A stretch of DNA of 64,000 nt from Bradyrhizobium sp. LHD-71 (GCF_031157255.1 NZ_JAVIFX010000023.1:62001-126000), one strand, 5' to 3'. Shown: positions 9,515 through 18,401, counted from the first letter of the stretch. The notes: generated by a model not told the origin, from the letters alone. Program-made: numbers and translations.

Positions 9515-10519
9515 TCAATTCGCGTCCATCTGCAGGCCTTCCTGCTTGATGATGGCGGCGAACTTATCCGTTTCGGCCTGCACGAAGTCGGAAAACTGCT
9601 GCGGCGTTCCGTAATCGGTGCGTGCGCCCATGGCTTCGATCGTCTTCTTGGTATCCTCGCGAGCCAGGAAGACCTTTATCTCGTTGTTGAGAGCTTCGAC
9701 GATCGGAGCAGGCGCGCTTTTCGGCAGGAAAATGCCGAACCAGGAGGAGACGTCGAATTTCGCCAACTCCGGCGCGCCCTCGCGCATGGTCGGAATGTTT
9801 GGTGCCAGTGCGCTTCGCTCTGGTGTCGTCACCGCCAGCGCAGTGAGCTTACCTTCCTGGGTCTGCGGCAGCGACGGATAAAGATTGTCGAACAGGATCT
9901 GGATGTCATTTCCGAGAGCTGCCTGCAGCGCCGGCCCTGCGCCCCGGAAAGGCACATGGACCATCTTCAATCCGGTCAACTGCAGGAACCAGGCGCCCGT
10001 GAGGTGAGGGCTTTGCCCGACGCCGGACGAACCGTAGGTCAGCTTGTCGGGATTGGCTTTGATATAGGCGATCAGTTCGGCAATCGATTTGATGCCGGTC
10101 GACGGATTGGCAGATACGATGTTCGGGATCCGGATCAAGTTGCTGACCGGCTGCAGCTGGTCGGCCTTGTAGTTCATGTTTCGGAAGATGCTGTAGGCGA
10201 TCGCGTTGGGGCCGGGATTTCCGACCAGGATGGTGTGCCCGTCGCCCTTCTGCCGCACGACTTCCGATGTGCCGATGGTGCCGCCGCCGCCGGATCGGTT
10301 TTCCACGACCGCGGCCTTGCCCCAGGCAGCCTGCAGGTGCGCTGCCAGCAATCGTCCCATCACGTCCGTCGTGCCGCCGGGCGCGGCGGGCACGATCACG
10401 CGAACGGTTTCCGACGGTCGCCAGTCTGTGGCCCGGCCAAGGCGCGGCAGGGCGGCGGTGGCCGATAATGCTGCGGCTGACGTCAGGACGCGGCGGCGCG
10501 AAAGCAATCTGGCAGTCAC
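9515..10519 (-). CDS. Bug/TctC-family periplasmic solute-binding protein, Tat-type signal
   Basis: A 334-residue exported protein. The leader has SRRRVLTSAAALSATAA, a twin-arginine signal, followed by the TctC blocks VPAAPGGTTDVMG, VENRSGGGGTIG and HVPFRGAGPALQAALG. It lies between gntR and the flavin monooxygenase on the minus strand, 7 bp upstream of the latter, so the two are probably co-transcribed. A motif repeated at the gntR-lyase promoter lies just upstream (10542-10560), which points to shared control. Ligand unknown. Confidence 0.9.
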   Translation of the reverse strand: MTARLLSRRRVLTSAAALSATAALPRLGRATDWRPSETVRVIVPAAPGGTTDVMGRLLAAHLQAAWGKAAVVENRSGGGGTIGTSEVVRQKGDGHTILVGNPGPNAIAYSIFRNMNYKADQLQPVSNLIRIPNIVSANPSTGIKSIAELIAYIKANPDKLTYGSSGVGQSPHLTGAWFLQLTGLKMVHVPFRGAGPALQAALGNDIQILFDNLYPSLPQTQEGKLTALAVTTPERSALAPNIPTMREGAPELAKFDVSSWFGIFLPKSAPAPIVEALNNEIKVFLAREDTKKTIEAMGARTDYGTPQQFSDFVQAETDKFAAIIKQEGLQMDAN

Positions 10520-10541
10520 TATTTCCTCCTTACGCTCACTT

Positions 10542-10560
10542 ATGTACGGACTTATTGATT
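10542..10560. promoter_or_regulatory. GntR operator candidate, copy 1
   Basis: ATGTACGGACTTATTGATT lies between the gntR stop and the binding-protein ATG. It shares the pattern TnCGnACnTATT with two sites at 11442-11460 and 11471-11489 on the other side of gntR. The recurrence on both flanks of the regulator supports an operator, bound most likely by the GntR protein itself. Confidence 0.5.
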
Positions 10561-11365
10561 AGCACGTACGCAACTTTCGACGGTTGTCAATTGCGGCGAC
10601 GGACGGTTGGTCAAGGATAGCGTCCGCGGTTTGACGCGACAGGCGTGTCTCGTACGAGAACCGATCACCGGGATGTACGCTGCGACTGATGATGAAGCAG
10701 CGATCTTTCGGACCGATATAGCGTCTCGTGATTTCCAGCGCATGAGAACCCGGCTTGGTCCTGAGGGGACCGGCAAGTGCTGTCGGGATCCCGACTGCGC
10801 GAATGCTTTGACGGATCTCGGAAGCCCGATAACCTGTACCTTCTTCTATCAGGTCACTTATGAGGCCGGGCAAACGCCGGATCCTGGATCGTACGACGTC
10901 GGCAAATTCAAAAGCGAGATAGACATCCGTCCAACAAATGGGCTGGTCGGACGATGCCTTCGATGACCGGATGCTCGAGACGCGCAACCACACGTCGCCC
11001 GGAGAACATTGCAGATACTGCGCCAGGCGAATGCCAGCGACCTCGTCGGCGATTTCCTGTACATGCCGCTTCGTTTGTGCGCCGAACTGCACGACGTCTT
11101 CGACAGTCGCCAACGTCTGGTTGTAGCTTTGAGGCCCATTGATGGGCCGCGCGGCTTCAACCCGCGTGCCTGCGTTTCGCCGCCGGGAAATCATTCCAGC
11201 TTCTTGCAGTTCCCGCAGTGCCGAACGCACGGTCGCGCGGCTGACGTCGAACTGCTCCGCGAGTTCAATCTCCGTCGGCAGCACCGAGCCGATCGGGTAG
11301 GCCCCCGCCGCAAAGCTTTGCGCAAGGGACCTGGCTACGAACGCCCACCGTGTTTGCAAACTCAC
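10559..11365 (-). CDS. GntR family transcriptional regulator (HutC/UTRA type)
   Basis: A 268-residue regulator. The N-terminal winged helix contains LPTEIELAEQFDVSRATVRSALRELQEAG, and the C-terminal half is a UTRA ligand-binding domain (from about residue 90), typical of the HutC subfamily that senses small organic effectors. It is divergent from the lyase gene and upstream of the binding-protein and monooxygenase genes. Three copies of a related sequence on both flanks are candidate operators, so autoregulation and control of both neighbouring units are likely. Confidence 0.88.
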   Translation of the reverse strand: MSLQTRWAFVARSLAQSFAAGAYPIGSVLPTEIELAEQFDVSRATVRSALRELQEAGMISRRRNAGTRVEAARPINGPQSYNQTLATVEDVVQFGAQTKRHVQEIADEVAGIRLAQYLQCSPGDVWLRVSSIRSSKASSDQPICWTDVYLAFEFADVVRSRIRRLPGLISDLIEEGTGYRASEIRQSIRAVGIPTALAGPLRTKPGSHALEITRRYIGPKDRCFIISRSVHPGDRFSYETRLSRQTADAILDQPSVAAIDNRRKLRTC

Positions 11366-11441
11366 GTCATCATCTCGTCTGCAGGATCAAAGGCCGTTAG
11401 TCGGACGTCAGCGGAAAGCAAGATTGCCTTTGGCTTTAGAT

Positions 11442-11460
11442 AAGTACGAACATATTGACA
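11442..11460. promoter_or_regulatory. GntR operator candidate, copy 2
   Basis: AAGTACGAACATATTGACA sits in the 180-bp gap between gntR and the divergent lyase gene and shares its core with the sites at 10542 and 11471. Confidence 0.5.
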
Positions 11461-11470
11461 AGCCCGAAAT

Positions 11471-11489
11471 AAGTTCGGACATATTCCGG
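11471..11489. promoter_or_regulatory. GntR operator candidate, copy 3
   Basis: AAGTTCGGACATATTCCGG is a direct repeat of the 11442 site, 29 bp downstream (start to start), and lies 57 bp before the lyase ATG. Its 3' half also forms a short dyad (CGGA-N5-TCCG). Confidence 0.5.
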
Positions 11490-11545
11490 ACACTGATCTT
11501 GACCGCCTTAGCGACACCTCGTTGGTAAGGTAAGAGGAGAAGCCC

Positions 11546-12892
11546 ATGCCGAGCACCGTCGCGGAGTCGTTGATATTTCGTGACATGTTTGGCACGCCCG
11601 CCATGCGGGAGGTGTTCTCGGATGAGAGGCTGGTTCACCAATTTCTTGCAGTCGAGGCCGCGCTGGCGCGAGCCGAGGGGGCGGTTGGTGTCATTCCCGC
11701 TCAGGCAGCGCAGGCGATTTCATCCGCGGCCGCGGCGATGACGATCGATTTCGCCAGGTTGCGCCATGAAACGGAAATCGTCGGCTATCCGATCGTGGGC
11801 GTCGTCAACCAGTTGGCTGAAGCGGCGGGTGACGCCGGCGGCTACGTTCATTGGGGTGCCACGACGCAAGACATCATGGACACCGCGACTATTCTCCAGA
11901 CGCGAGAGGCCCTCGATCTCGTTGCGCGGGACCTGTTGGAGGTCCAGTCCATTCTGGTGAGCCTTTCACAGCGCTATCGCGACACGGCCATGGCCGGCAG
12001 AACGCACCTTCAACAGGCGCTGCCCGTCACGTTCGGGTATAAGGCCGCGATCTGGCTCTCGACAATTGACCGGCACATCGAGCGCATCGATCAGCTTCGC
12101 CACCGTGTCCTGCTTGCGCAGCTGGGCGGTGCGGCGGGTACGCTCGCATCCCTCGGCGAGCAGGGTTTTGCCGTACAATCGGCGTTCTGCCGGGAATTGA
12201 ATCTGGCACAGCCTGTTGCGACCTGGCACGTGGCCAGGGACGGGCTGGCGGAGGTGGTTGCGTTTCTAGGCCTGGTGACGGGCAGCCTCGCCAAGATTGC
12301 GACGGACGTCATCTTGCTGACATCGACTGAATTCGCCGAGCTCTCGGAGCCTTTCGTGAAGGGACGCGGTTCGTCGTCGACAATGCCGCAAAAGCGCAAT
12401 CCGATATCATCCGAGCTGATCGTCGCCTGTGCGAAGAGAGTTCGTCAGCACGTTGCATTGATGCTGGACGCGATGGTGCAGGATCTCGAGCGTGCGACCG
12501 GGCCGTGGCATGCGGAATGGATCGCCATCCCCGAGAGCTTCATCATGACCGCCGGTGCTCTGGCGCAGGCCAAATTCATGCTCGGTGGTCTTATCGTGGA
12601 CGCCGACCGGATGCGCAGCAATCTCGAAATCAGTCGAGGCCTCATTGTTGCGGAAGCCGTGATGATGGCCGCCGCACCGAAGCTCGGACGACAACATGCG
12701 CACGAGGTTGTCTATGAGGCGTGCCGCGTTGCGGCCACGGACCAGCGCTCGCTCGCCGAGGTACTGGCGACCATGCCGGTCATGGTTGAAGCGCTCGGCG
12801 GCATGGAGGGGATAGACCGCGCGTGCAATCCGGCCAACTACATCGGGCTGGCGCCGCAGATGGTGGATCGCGTCGTGGCGGGCAGAGGTTGA
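11546..12892 (+). CDS. Lyase of the fumarase/argininosuccinase superfamily (PcaB/PurB-like)
   Basis: A 448-residue protein carrying the superfamily signature GSSTMPQKRNP (about residues 275-286) and the conserved HWGATTQDIMDT segment near residue 105, where PurB and PcaB have a catalytic His-containing loop (TxHxQ appears as RTHLQQALPVTFGYK). Length and the VHWGATTQDIMDT form are closest to 3-carboxy-cis,cis-muconate cycloisomerase. That enzyme acts in protocatechuate breakdown, but no other pca gene is here, so this could be a lyase for another tricarboxylic or amino-dicarboxylic substrate. It is divergent from gntR and probably controlled by it. Confidence 0.85.
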   Translation: MPSTVAESLIFRDMFGTPAMREVFSDERLVHQFLAVEAALARAEGAVGVIPAQAAQAISSAAAAMTIDFARLRHETEIVGYPIVGVVNQLAEAAGDAGGYVHWGATTQDIMDTATILQTREALDLVARDLLEVQSILVSLSQRYRDTAMAGRTHLQQALPVTFGYKAAIWLSTIDRHIERIDQLRHRVLLAQLGGAAGTLASLGEQGFAVQSAFCRELNLAQPVATWHVARDGLAEVVAFLGLVTGSLAKIATDVILLTSTEFAELSEPFVKGRGSSSTMPQKRNPISSELIVACAKRVRQHVALMLDAMVQDLERATGPWHAEWIAIPESFIMTAGALAQAKFMLGGLIVDADRMRSNLEISRGLIVAEAVMMAAAPKLGRQHAHEVVYEACRVAATDQRSLAEVLATMPVMVEALGGMEGIDRACNPANYIGLAPQMVDRVVAGRG

Positions 12893-12929
12893 TGGTTTAT
12901 TGTTGCTATGCGAGGCGTCCGATCGCTCG

Positions 12930-12950
12930 CCGTGGTCCATGACCACGGCG
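12930..12950. terminator. Stem-loop between convergent genes
   Basis: GCCGTGGTC-CAT-GACCACGGC is a perfect 9-bp stem with a 3-nt loop between the convergent lyase and ccrM genes. There is no U tract on either side, so termination is only a guess from position. Confidence 0.4.
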
Positions 12951-12989
12951 CCGTTAGCTGAACGACGGCCTCGTGTGGAAAGACGGACG

Positions 12990-14128
<1,139 letters not shown>

Positions 14129-14248
14129 ACAACTCTGACTTAGGCGACGCAGCCGGCGACGCGGGACTGACTTAAAACCGACTGGGCCTACCTTGCCGCA
14201 GCGAGGTAAACGCACGGTTATCGGCAACCACGACGAGCATCTTTCTGG

Positions 14249-14267
14249 CTAGGCAATTTTTGCCTAG
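14249..14267. other. 19-bp dyad CTAGGCA-N5-TGCCTAG
   Basis: A perfect 7-bp inverted repeat around ATTTT sits about midway between the divergent ccrM and zinc-protease genes. It could be an operator or an RNA hairpin; nothing else in the 251-bp gap stands out. Confidence 0.4.
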
Positions 14268-14374
14268 CGCGGTATTGCTGGTGCTATCGATTGGTCGATG
14301 ACAATCTGCCGATATCGCCGCGAAAAGGGACGGCGATATTTGCGAAACTGAAGTGAAAATGAAGGAGAGCCGCC

Positions 14375-15316
14375 ATGCGCTACGATGATTTTCGTCGCAG
14401 CGACAACATCGACGACCGGCGCGACGACGGTGGCTTTGGCGGTGGCGGAGGTGGGTTCGGCCTCCCGATCGGAGGCGGCGGGCTCGGCATCGGCACCATT
14501 CTCGTGCTCGGCCTGCTTGGTTGGGCCATCGGCATCGATCCGCGCATCCTGATCAGTGGCGCAGATATGCTGTCCGGCATCAACGGCGGCGGCGCACCGT
14601 CGGTGCAAATGGATCGGCCGTCACAGTCGAGCCCCAAGCGCGGTGCACCGCAGGACGAAATGGGCAGCATGATCGCCGGCGTGCTCGGCGAAATCGACGA
14701 CCGCTGGTCGGAGATCTTCAGCGCGGCCGGCCAACAATATGTCGGCCCGCGCGTCGTGCTGTTCCGCAACGCCACCAATGGCGGGCGCTGCGGTATGGCG
14801 CAAAGCGCGATGGGGCCGTTCTACTGCCCGCCGGACCGGCAGATCTTCCTCGATACGAACTTCTTCCGCGAGATCGAGACGCGCTTCCGCGGCTGCTCGG
14901 GTCGGGCGTGCCAGTTTACCGCCGCCTACATCATCGCCCATGAGGCAGGACACCATATCCAGAACGTGCTCGGCATTCTCCAGCGGGTGCAGCGTGAGCA
15001 ACAGCAGGTCAGCCGCGCCGAGGCCAACGGGCTTCAGGTCAGGGTCGAGCTTCAGGCCGACTGTCTCTCCGGCGTCTGGGTGAACAGAGAGAAGCAGAAG
15101 CGGCCAAACTTCCTCGAGGAAGGCGATATCGATGCGGCGCTGCAGACCGCCACCGCGATCGGTGACGACACGTTGCAGCGACGAACGCAGGGTCGCGTCG
15201 TGCCCGACTCGTTCACGCACGGCTCCGCCGAACAGCGCCGCCGCTGGTTCATGATCGGCTACCAGCAGGGGTCGGTGCAGGCCTGCAATACCTTTGCACC
15301 CGGCGTGCGGCTTTAG
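14375..15316 (+). CDS. Neutral zinc metallopeptidase, YpfJ family
   Basis: A 313-residue protein with a charged N-terminus, a Gly-rich run (19-38) and one membrane segment (about 38-54), then a zinc-peptidase domain with HEAGHH (189-194) and a downstream glutamate region (VELQADCLSGVWVN) that supplies the third ligand. This is the YpfJ-type (PF04228) putative neutral metallopeptidase, usually about 290-310 residues, likely anchored in the inner membrane facing the periplasm. Its biological substrate is not established for the family. GGAGAG precedes the ATG. Confidence 0.9.
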   Translation: MRYDDFRRSDNIDDRRDDGGFGGGGGGFGLPIGGGGLGIGTILVLGLLGWAIGIDPRILISGADMLSGINGGGAPSVQMDRPSQSSPKRGAPQDEMGSMIAGVLGEIDDRWSEIFSAAGQQYVGPRVVLFRNATNGGRCGMAQSAMGPFYCPPDRQIFLDTNFFREIETRFRGCSGRACQFTAAYIIAHEAGHHIQNVLGILQRVQREQQQVSRAEANGLQVRVELQADCLSGVWVNREKQKRPNFLEEGDIDAALQTATAIGDDTLQRRTQGRVVPDSFTHGSAEQRRRWFMIGYQQGSVQACNTFAPGVRL

Positions 15317-15331
15317 ATTCGTTGTGGTGGT

Positions 15332-15381
15332 CGCATTTTCTTGCGGAAGGCCGAGGTCCACCTTTCCGGAAAATGCTCCAG
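15332..15381. repeat. Intergenic palindromic repeat, GCATTTTC family
   Basis: GCATTTTC (15333-15340) pairs with GAAAATGC (15369-15376) around an inner GCGGAAG and CTTTCCG. A second copy is at 25694-25740. Such elements are abundant in Bradyrhizobium-type genomes. It lies between the zinc protease and moaB and may form a hairpin in the transcript. Confidence 0.7.
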
Positions 15382-15403
15382 CAGCCCCGAAAGGCATTCG
15401 CCA

Positions 15404-15961
15404 ATGGCTGACCAGACCAGAGAGTTCATCCCGCTCAACATCGCGGTGCTGACCGTCTCGGATACGCGTTCGCTGGATGACGACAAGTCCGGTGCGACGC
15501 TTGCCGAGCGCCTCACGGCGGCCGGGCACCATCTCGCGACCCGCAACATCGTGCCAGACGACGTCGAGCGCATTCAGGCGCAGGTCAAGATCTGGATTGC
15601 CGATCCCAACATCGACGTGGTGCTCACCACCGGCGGCACCGGCTTCACCGGCCGCGACGTTACGCCAGAGGCGCTCGAGCCGCTGTTCGAAAAGCGAATG
15701 GACGGCTTCTCGATCGCCTTTCACATGCTGAGCCATGCCAAGATCGGCACTTCGACGATCCAGAGCAGGGCTACCGCTGGCGTTGCGGGCGCAACGTATA
15801 TCTTCTGCCTGCCGGGGTCGCCCGGCGCCTGTCGTGACGGCTGGGACGGCATTCTCGCGGCCCAACTCGACTACCGTACAAAGCCGTGCAACTTCGTCGA
15901 GATCATGCCGCGACTCGACGAGCATCTGCGCCGCGGCAAAGCCAGGGGCGCAACCGCCTGA
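15404..15961 (+). CDS. moaB: Molybdenum cofactor biosynthesis protein B
   Basis: A 185-residue MogA/MoaB-family protein, which adenylylates molybdopterin during molybdenum cofactor synthesis. The motifs AVLTVSDTRS, TTGGTGFTGRDVTPEAL and LPGSPGAC are clear. The ATG at 15404 is chosen because the upstream in-frame sequence is the 15332-15381 repeat and the family begins at MADQTREF-like sequences. Its stop overlaps the ATG of the HIT gene (ATGA). No other molybdopterin gene is nearby. Confidence 0.92.
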   Translation: MADQTREFIPLNIAVLTVSDTRSLDDDKSGATLAERLTAAGHHLATRNIVPDDVERIQAQVKIWIADPNIDVVLTTGGTGFTGRDVTPEALEPLFEKRMDGFSIAFHMLSHAKIGTSTIQSRATAGVAGATYIFCLPGSPGACRDGWDGILAAQLDYRTKPCNFVEIMPRLDEHLRRGKARGATA

Positions 15962-16305
15962 TGACGTCAGACTATTCCGGCGACGATTTCTATTGCGATG
16001 TCGCGCTGAAGGGCGCCGTTCCGCTGAAGAAAGAGTACGAGAGCGATGCCGTGCTCGCATATCACCACACGCGCCCGTTCTGGCCGGTGCATATCGTCGT
16101 CATCCCAAAGAGACATATTGCCTCGTTCGTCACCCTGTCGGCGGACGACACGCCGATATTCCTGGAGATGGTCGAGGTGATGAAGACGCTGGCAGCAAGC
16201 GTCACTGCCGAGCACGGTGCCGCGCGCATTCTCACCAATCTCGGACGTTATCAGGATTCCAAGCACCTGCATTTTCACGTCAGCAGCGGCGAGCCGCTAC
16301 GCTAA
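15961..16305 (+). CDS. HIT family protein
   Basis: A 114-residue histidine-triad nucleotide-binding protein. The triad HLHFHV (His102, His104, His106) ends the protein, and the N-terminal half has the HIT beta-sheet with HIVVIPKRHIASF. Members hydrolyse or transfer nucleotide monophosphates from phosphoramidates or dinucleotides. It is translationally coupled to moaB through an ATGA overlap. It lacks the long C-terminal tail of some HIT proteins and is followed by repeat-rich DNA. Confidence 0.9.
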   Translation: MTSDYSGDDFYCDVALKGAVPLKKEYESDAVLAYHHTRPFWPVHIVVIPKRHIASFVTLSADDTPIFLEMVEVMKTLAASVTAEHGAARILTNLGRYQDSKHLHFHVSSGEPLR

Positions 16306-16311
16306 ACCTTC

Positions 16312-16406
16312 GTCATTGCGAGCCGCGAAGCGGCGCGGCAATGCAGACTGCAAACGTCACACGTGCGGCACCTCAGACTGGATTGCTTCGCTTCGCTCGC
16401 AATGAC
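16312..16406. repeat. Inverted repeat, GTCATTGCGAGC family
   Basis: A 95-nt element bounded by GTCATTGCGAGC (16312-16323) and GCTCGCAATGAC (16395-16406). Its right part, CAGACTGGATTGCTTCGCTT and on, is almost identical to the right arm of the element at 27577-27658. It lies directly after the HIT stop codon and could fold as a 3' hairpin. Confidence 0.75.
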
Positions 16407-16436
16407 GTGTGTGGCTACGCTCGGCGATGCCCAACG

Positions 16437-16466
16437 GTCATTGCGAGCCGTGAAGCGGCGCGGCTG
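16437..16466. repeat. Solo left arm of the GTCATTGCGAGC repeat
   Basis: GTCATTGCGAGCCGTGAAGC matches the left arm at 16312 (GTCATTGCGAGCCGCGAAGC) and continues with the same GGCGCGGC, but has no right arm. It is probably a decayed or partial copy. Confidence 0.6.
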
Positions 16467-16481
16467 CCGGCGTGACGTGCG

Positions 16482-16739
16482 TTACGGCTCATCGCGAGTA
16501 GCATCGCACGAGATTTCATCTATGAACTCCTCAAAGAAGCGTTGCAGGCGTTTCTGTCTCGATGTGGCGAGGCGGGCTCCCGCCGTCGTCTGAAAGCCTT
16601 CTGCGATGTTGAACAACTTCGTTTGAAAGTGGTCGATGGTGTAGCGCGTGTCATCAAACGCGCGTGTTCGACCTGCCGGGTCAAGCGGATCATATAGCAG
16701 CCGGCCGAGACGGCCGCCGACGTGAAAGCAACGAGCTAC
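16482..16739 (-). pseudogene. Remnant of an HD-domain phosphohydrolase (YedJ-like), C-terminal end only
   Basis: On the minus strand an open frame without its own start reads about 85 codons to the stop at 16482. It contains FHVGGRLGRLLYDPLDPAG, then AFDDTRYTIDHFQTKLFNI, QTTAGARLA and FFEEFIDEI. This matches my memory of the C-terminal end of the YedJ/YpgQ family of HD phosphohydrolases (LDDKRYxxDHFxxKLLxL and so on). The catalytic HD part is absent: upstream in this reading direction the MarR-GNAT gene begins to overlap at once. A truncated gene left by a rearrangement is the simplest reading. Confidence 0.6.
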
Positions 16740-17680
16740 GCCGATCGGTCCAAATCCATTTCCCAGGTCTCGCCGATCAGGTCGTGGCCGAAGCTGTGGT
16801 GCGGCTTTTCATCCACGAGGCGGAATCCGGCGGCTTTGTAGATACCGCGCGCTGCGGTGAGGATGCTTTGCGTCCACAAGGTCATGGATGTGTAGCCCGC
16901 CTCGCGCGCGAAGCGGATGCACTCGCCGACCAGCGTCTTGCCGACACCAAGTCCGCGCGCTTGCGGTTCGACGAGCAGCAGCCTCAATTTGCCGACGCCG
17001 TTGCCCGCATTGACGAGCATGACTGAGCCGACGGTCTTGCCGTCGACCTCCGCAATCCAGCAGCGCTCGCGCTCAGGATCGAAGGTCTTGATGAACAGCC
17101 CGGCGATTTCGGCCGCTAGCGCCTCGTATTCGATCGTCCAGCCATACTCTTCAGCATAGAGCGCACCATTGCGCGAGACGATCCAGCCGATGTCCCCGGG
17201 ACGGTGCGGACGCAGGTTAACGGCGGGCCGGGACGTGACGGCGAGCGCGCGCTCGATCTCTCCCATGGCATCAACCAGGCCTGCACGTCGATACCCCGGC
17301 AACTGCGCGATGATGTCGAGAGCGAACTGCTGCGACCGCTTGTCGAGTTCGGCGAACAGCTTGCGCCCCTTGGCGGTGAGCGCAATCTCGGCCTGCCTCC
17401 TGTCTGCGCTGGAGACCTTTCGCGACAGCAGCTGGCGCCGTTGCAAGGCCTGCACAGTCCTGCTCAGCTGACCCGGATCGATGCCGAGATCGCGGGCAAG
17501 ATCGGTCGGTCCGAGCGGCCCGTTCTGCGCCAGTTCGTAAAGAATTCGCGCCTCGGGCAGCGAGACATCGGTGTGCAGATGCTTCGGCTCGATCAGCCCG
17601 GCCTGGCGCGTGTAAAAGCGGTTGAAACGTCGCACCGCGGCGACATCCGTCAGCAGAGTTTCAGCGCGTGTCACGGCCAT
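16736..17680 (-). CDS. MarR-type regulator fused to a GNAT acetyltransferase
   Basis: A 314-residue two-domain protein. The N-terminal MarR winged helix (GPTDLARDLGIDPGQLSRTVQALQ, about 57-80) precedes a C-terminal GNAT domain with LLLVEPQARGLGVGKTLV and the acetyl-CoA loop. Such fusions are common in proteobacteria; the acetylated target is unknown. The ATG at 17680 is preferred to a TTG at 17731 because the TTG falls inside a tandem operator dyad. Its 3' end overlaps by 4 bp the remnant of an HD phosphohydrolase, suggesting a local rearrangement. Confidence 0.85.
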   Translation of the reverse strand: MAVTRAETLLTDVAAVRRFNRFYTRQAGLIEPKHLHTDVSLPEARILYELAQNGPLGPTDLARDLGIDPGQLSRTVQALQRRQLLSRKVSSADRRQAEIALTAKGRKLFAELDKRSQQFALDIIAQLPGYRRAGLVDAMGEIERALAVTSRPAVNLRPHRPGDIGWIVSRNGALYAEEYGWTIEYEALAAEIAGLFIKTFDPERERCWIAEVDGKTVGSVMLVNAGNGVGKLRLLLVEPQARGLGVGKTLVGECIRFAREAGYTSMTLWTQSILTAARGIYKAAGFRLVDEKPHHSFGHDLIGETWEMDLDRSA

Positions 17681-17697
17681 CGTGCCTCGAACAATGA

Positions 17698-17710
17698 TTG
17701 ACTTTATCAA
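17698..17710. promoter_or_regulatory. MarR operator dyad, proximal
   Basis: TTGACTTTATCAA is a near-perfect inverted repeat (4 of 5 arm positions) 17 bp before the MarR-GNAT start. A second dyad begins 21 bp away, two helical turns, on the same face of the DNA. Confidence 0.55.
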
Positions 17711-17718
17711 CCAATTAT

Positions 17719-17731
17719 TTGACCGAGTCAA
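17719..17731. promoter_or_regulatory. MarR operator dyad, distal
   Basis: TTGAC-CGA-GTCAA is a perfect 5-bp inverted repeat. With the proximal dyad it probably binds two MarR dimers and represses the fusion gene. It abuts the 3' end of the glycosyltransferase-like gene. Confidence 0.6.
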
Positions 17732-18304
17732 TCAGTTGCCGGCGACGATCCGGCTGCGCAGAAGGATGCGGTCCTTGCGTCGCAATTGCGCGAGCAATTT
17801 CGCTTCCGCGCGCTCTGACGAGGCGGCGTGGCCGCCCAGCGCGTCGTAGTGCGCGCGGGCGATCAGCAGGCCCTGGTCAGCGGAGGGCCCAAGCAGCAAA
17901 CGATGCGCGGTCTTGAACGCATCGCGCACGCGCAGGTCCGCGTGCGGCGAACGCGCGTAACGAAACACGGCCGCGCGGGCCTTCGGCGCCAGCGCGGCGC
18001 TTTCCATGAATTGCGCGATTTCGTCGATCCAGCTGCCTTCGAGAACCGCGCCGGCGCGCAGGAATAGCAGCCAGTTGGATCGCGCGGCCCGCGCGCCTTC
18101 TCGCAGCAGCGCGCCATCCGTGCCCTGGTGGACGAGGAGCTGGCAACCGGCGACGTCGGCCACGCGCTCGATCGCGCCGCCGCCCTCCCGGTCTATCAGC
18201 AGCACGTCGCGCACAAGACCGGCGGCGGCGCCCGGCACGAGCGCGGCCAGCGTCATGACGACGCCGCGCTCATCGCCTTTGGTCAATATGATAACGCTCA
18301 GCAT
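17732..18304 (-). CDS. Small glycosyltransferase family 2-like protein
   Basis: A 190-residue protein that begins like a GT-A glycosyltransferase (MLSVIILTKGDE, then VLLIDREGGG and LLFLRAGAVLEGSWIDEI). The usual DXD metal site appears only as LRAGA, so catalytic ability is doubtful, and at 190 residues it is shorter than the typical 230-300 of the family. The rest is Ala- and Arg-rich. It lies upstream of the MarR-GNAT gene on the same strand, with the operator dyads in between, so they are probably separate units. Confidence 0.7.
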   Translation of the reverse strand: MLSVIILTKGDERGVVMTLAALVPGAAAGLVRDVLLIDREGGGAIERVADVAGCQLLVHQGTDGALLREGARAARSNWLLFLRAGAVLEGSWIDEIAQFMESAALAPKARAAVFRYARSPHADLRVRDAFKTAHRLLLGPSADQGLLIARAHYDALGGHAASSERAEAKLLAQLRRKDRILLRSRIVAGN

Positions 18305-18401
18305 CGGCGGCCCACGACTTCATGGAAATGTCATGGACTGCACTGTTAGCACCGGTTCGGCGTGGAAACAGCCTCGATTGCAGGCGTTTCCGCTCGGTTG
18401 G

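Noticed and set aside
17681-17731. TTG start for the MarR-GNAT gene at 17731
   Set aside because: It lies inside the distal operator dyad and adds 17 residues outside the MarR domain; ATG at 17680 is preferred.
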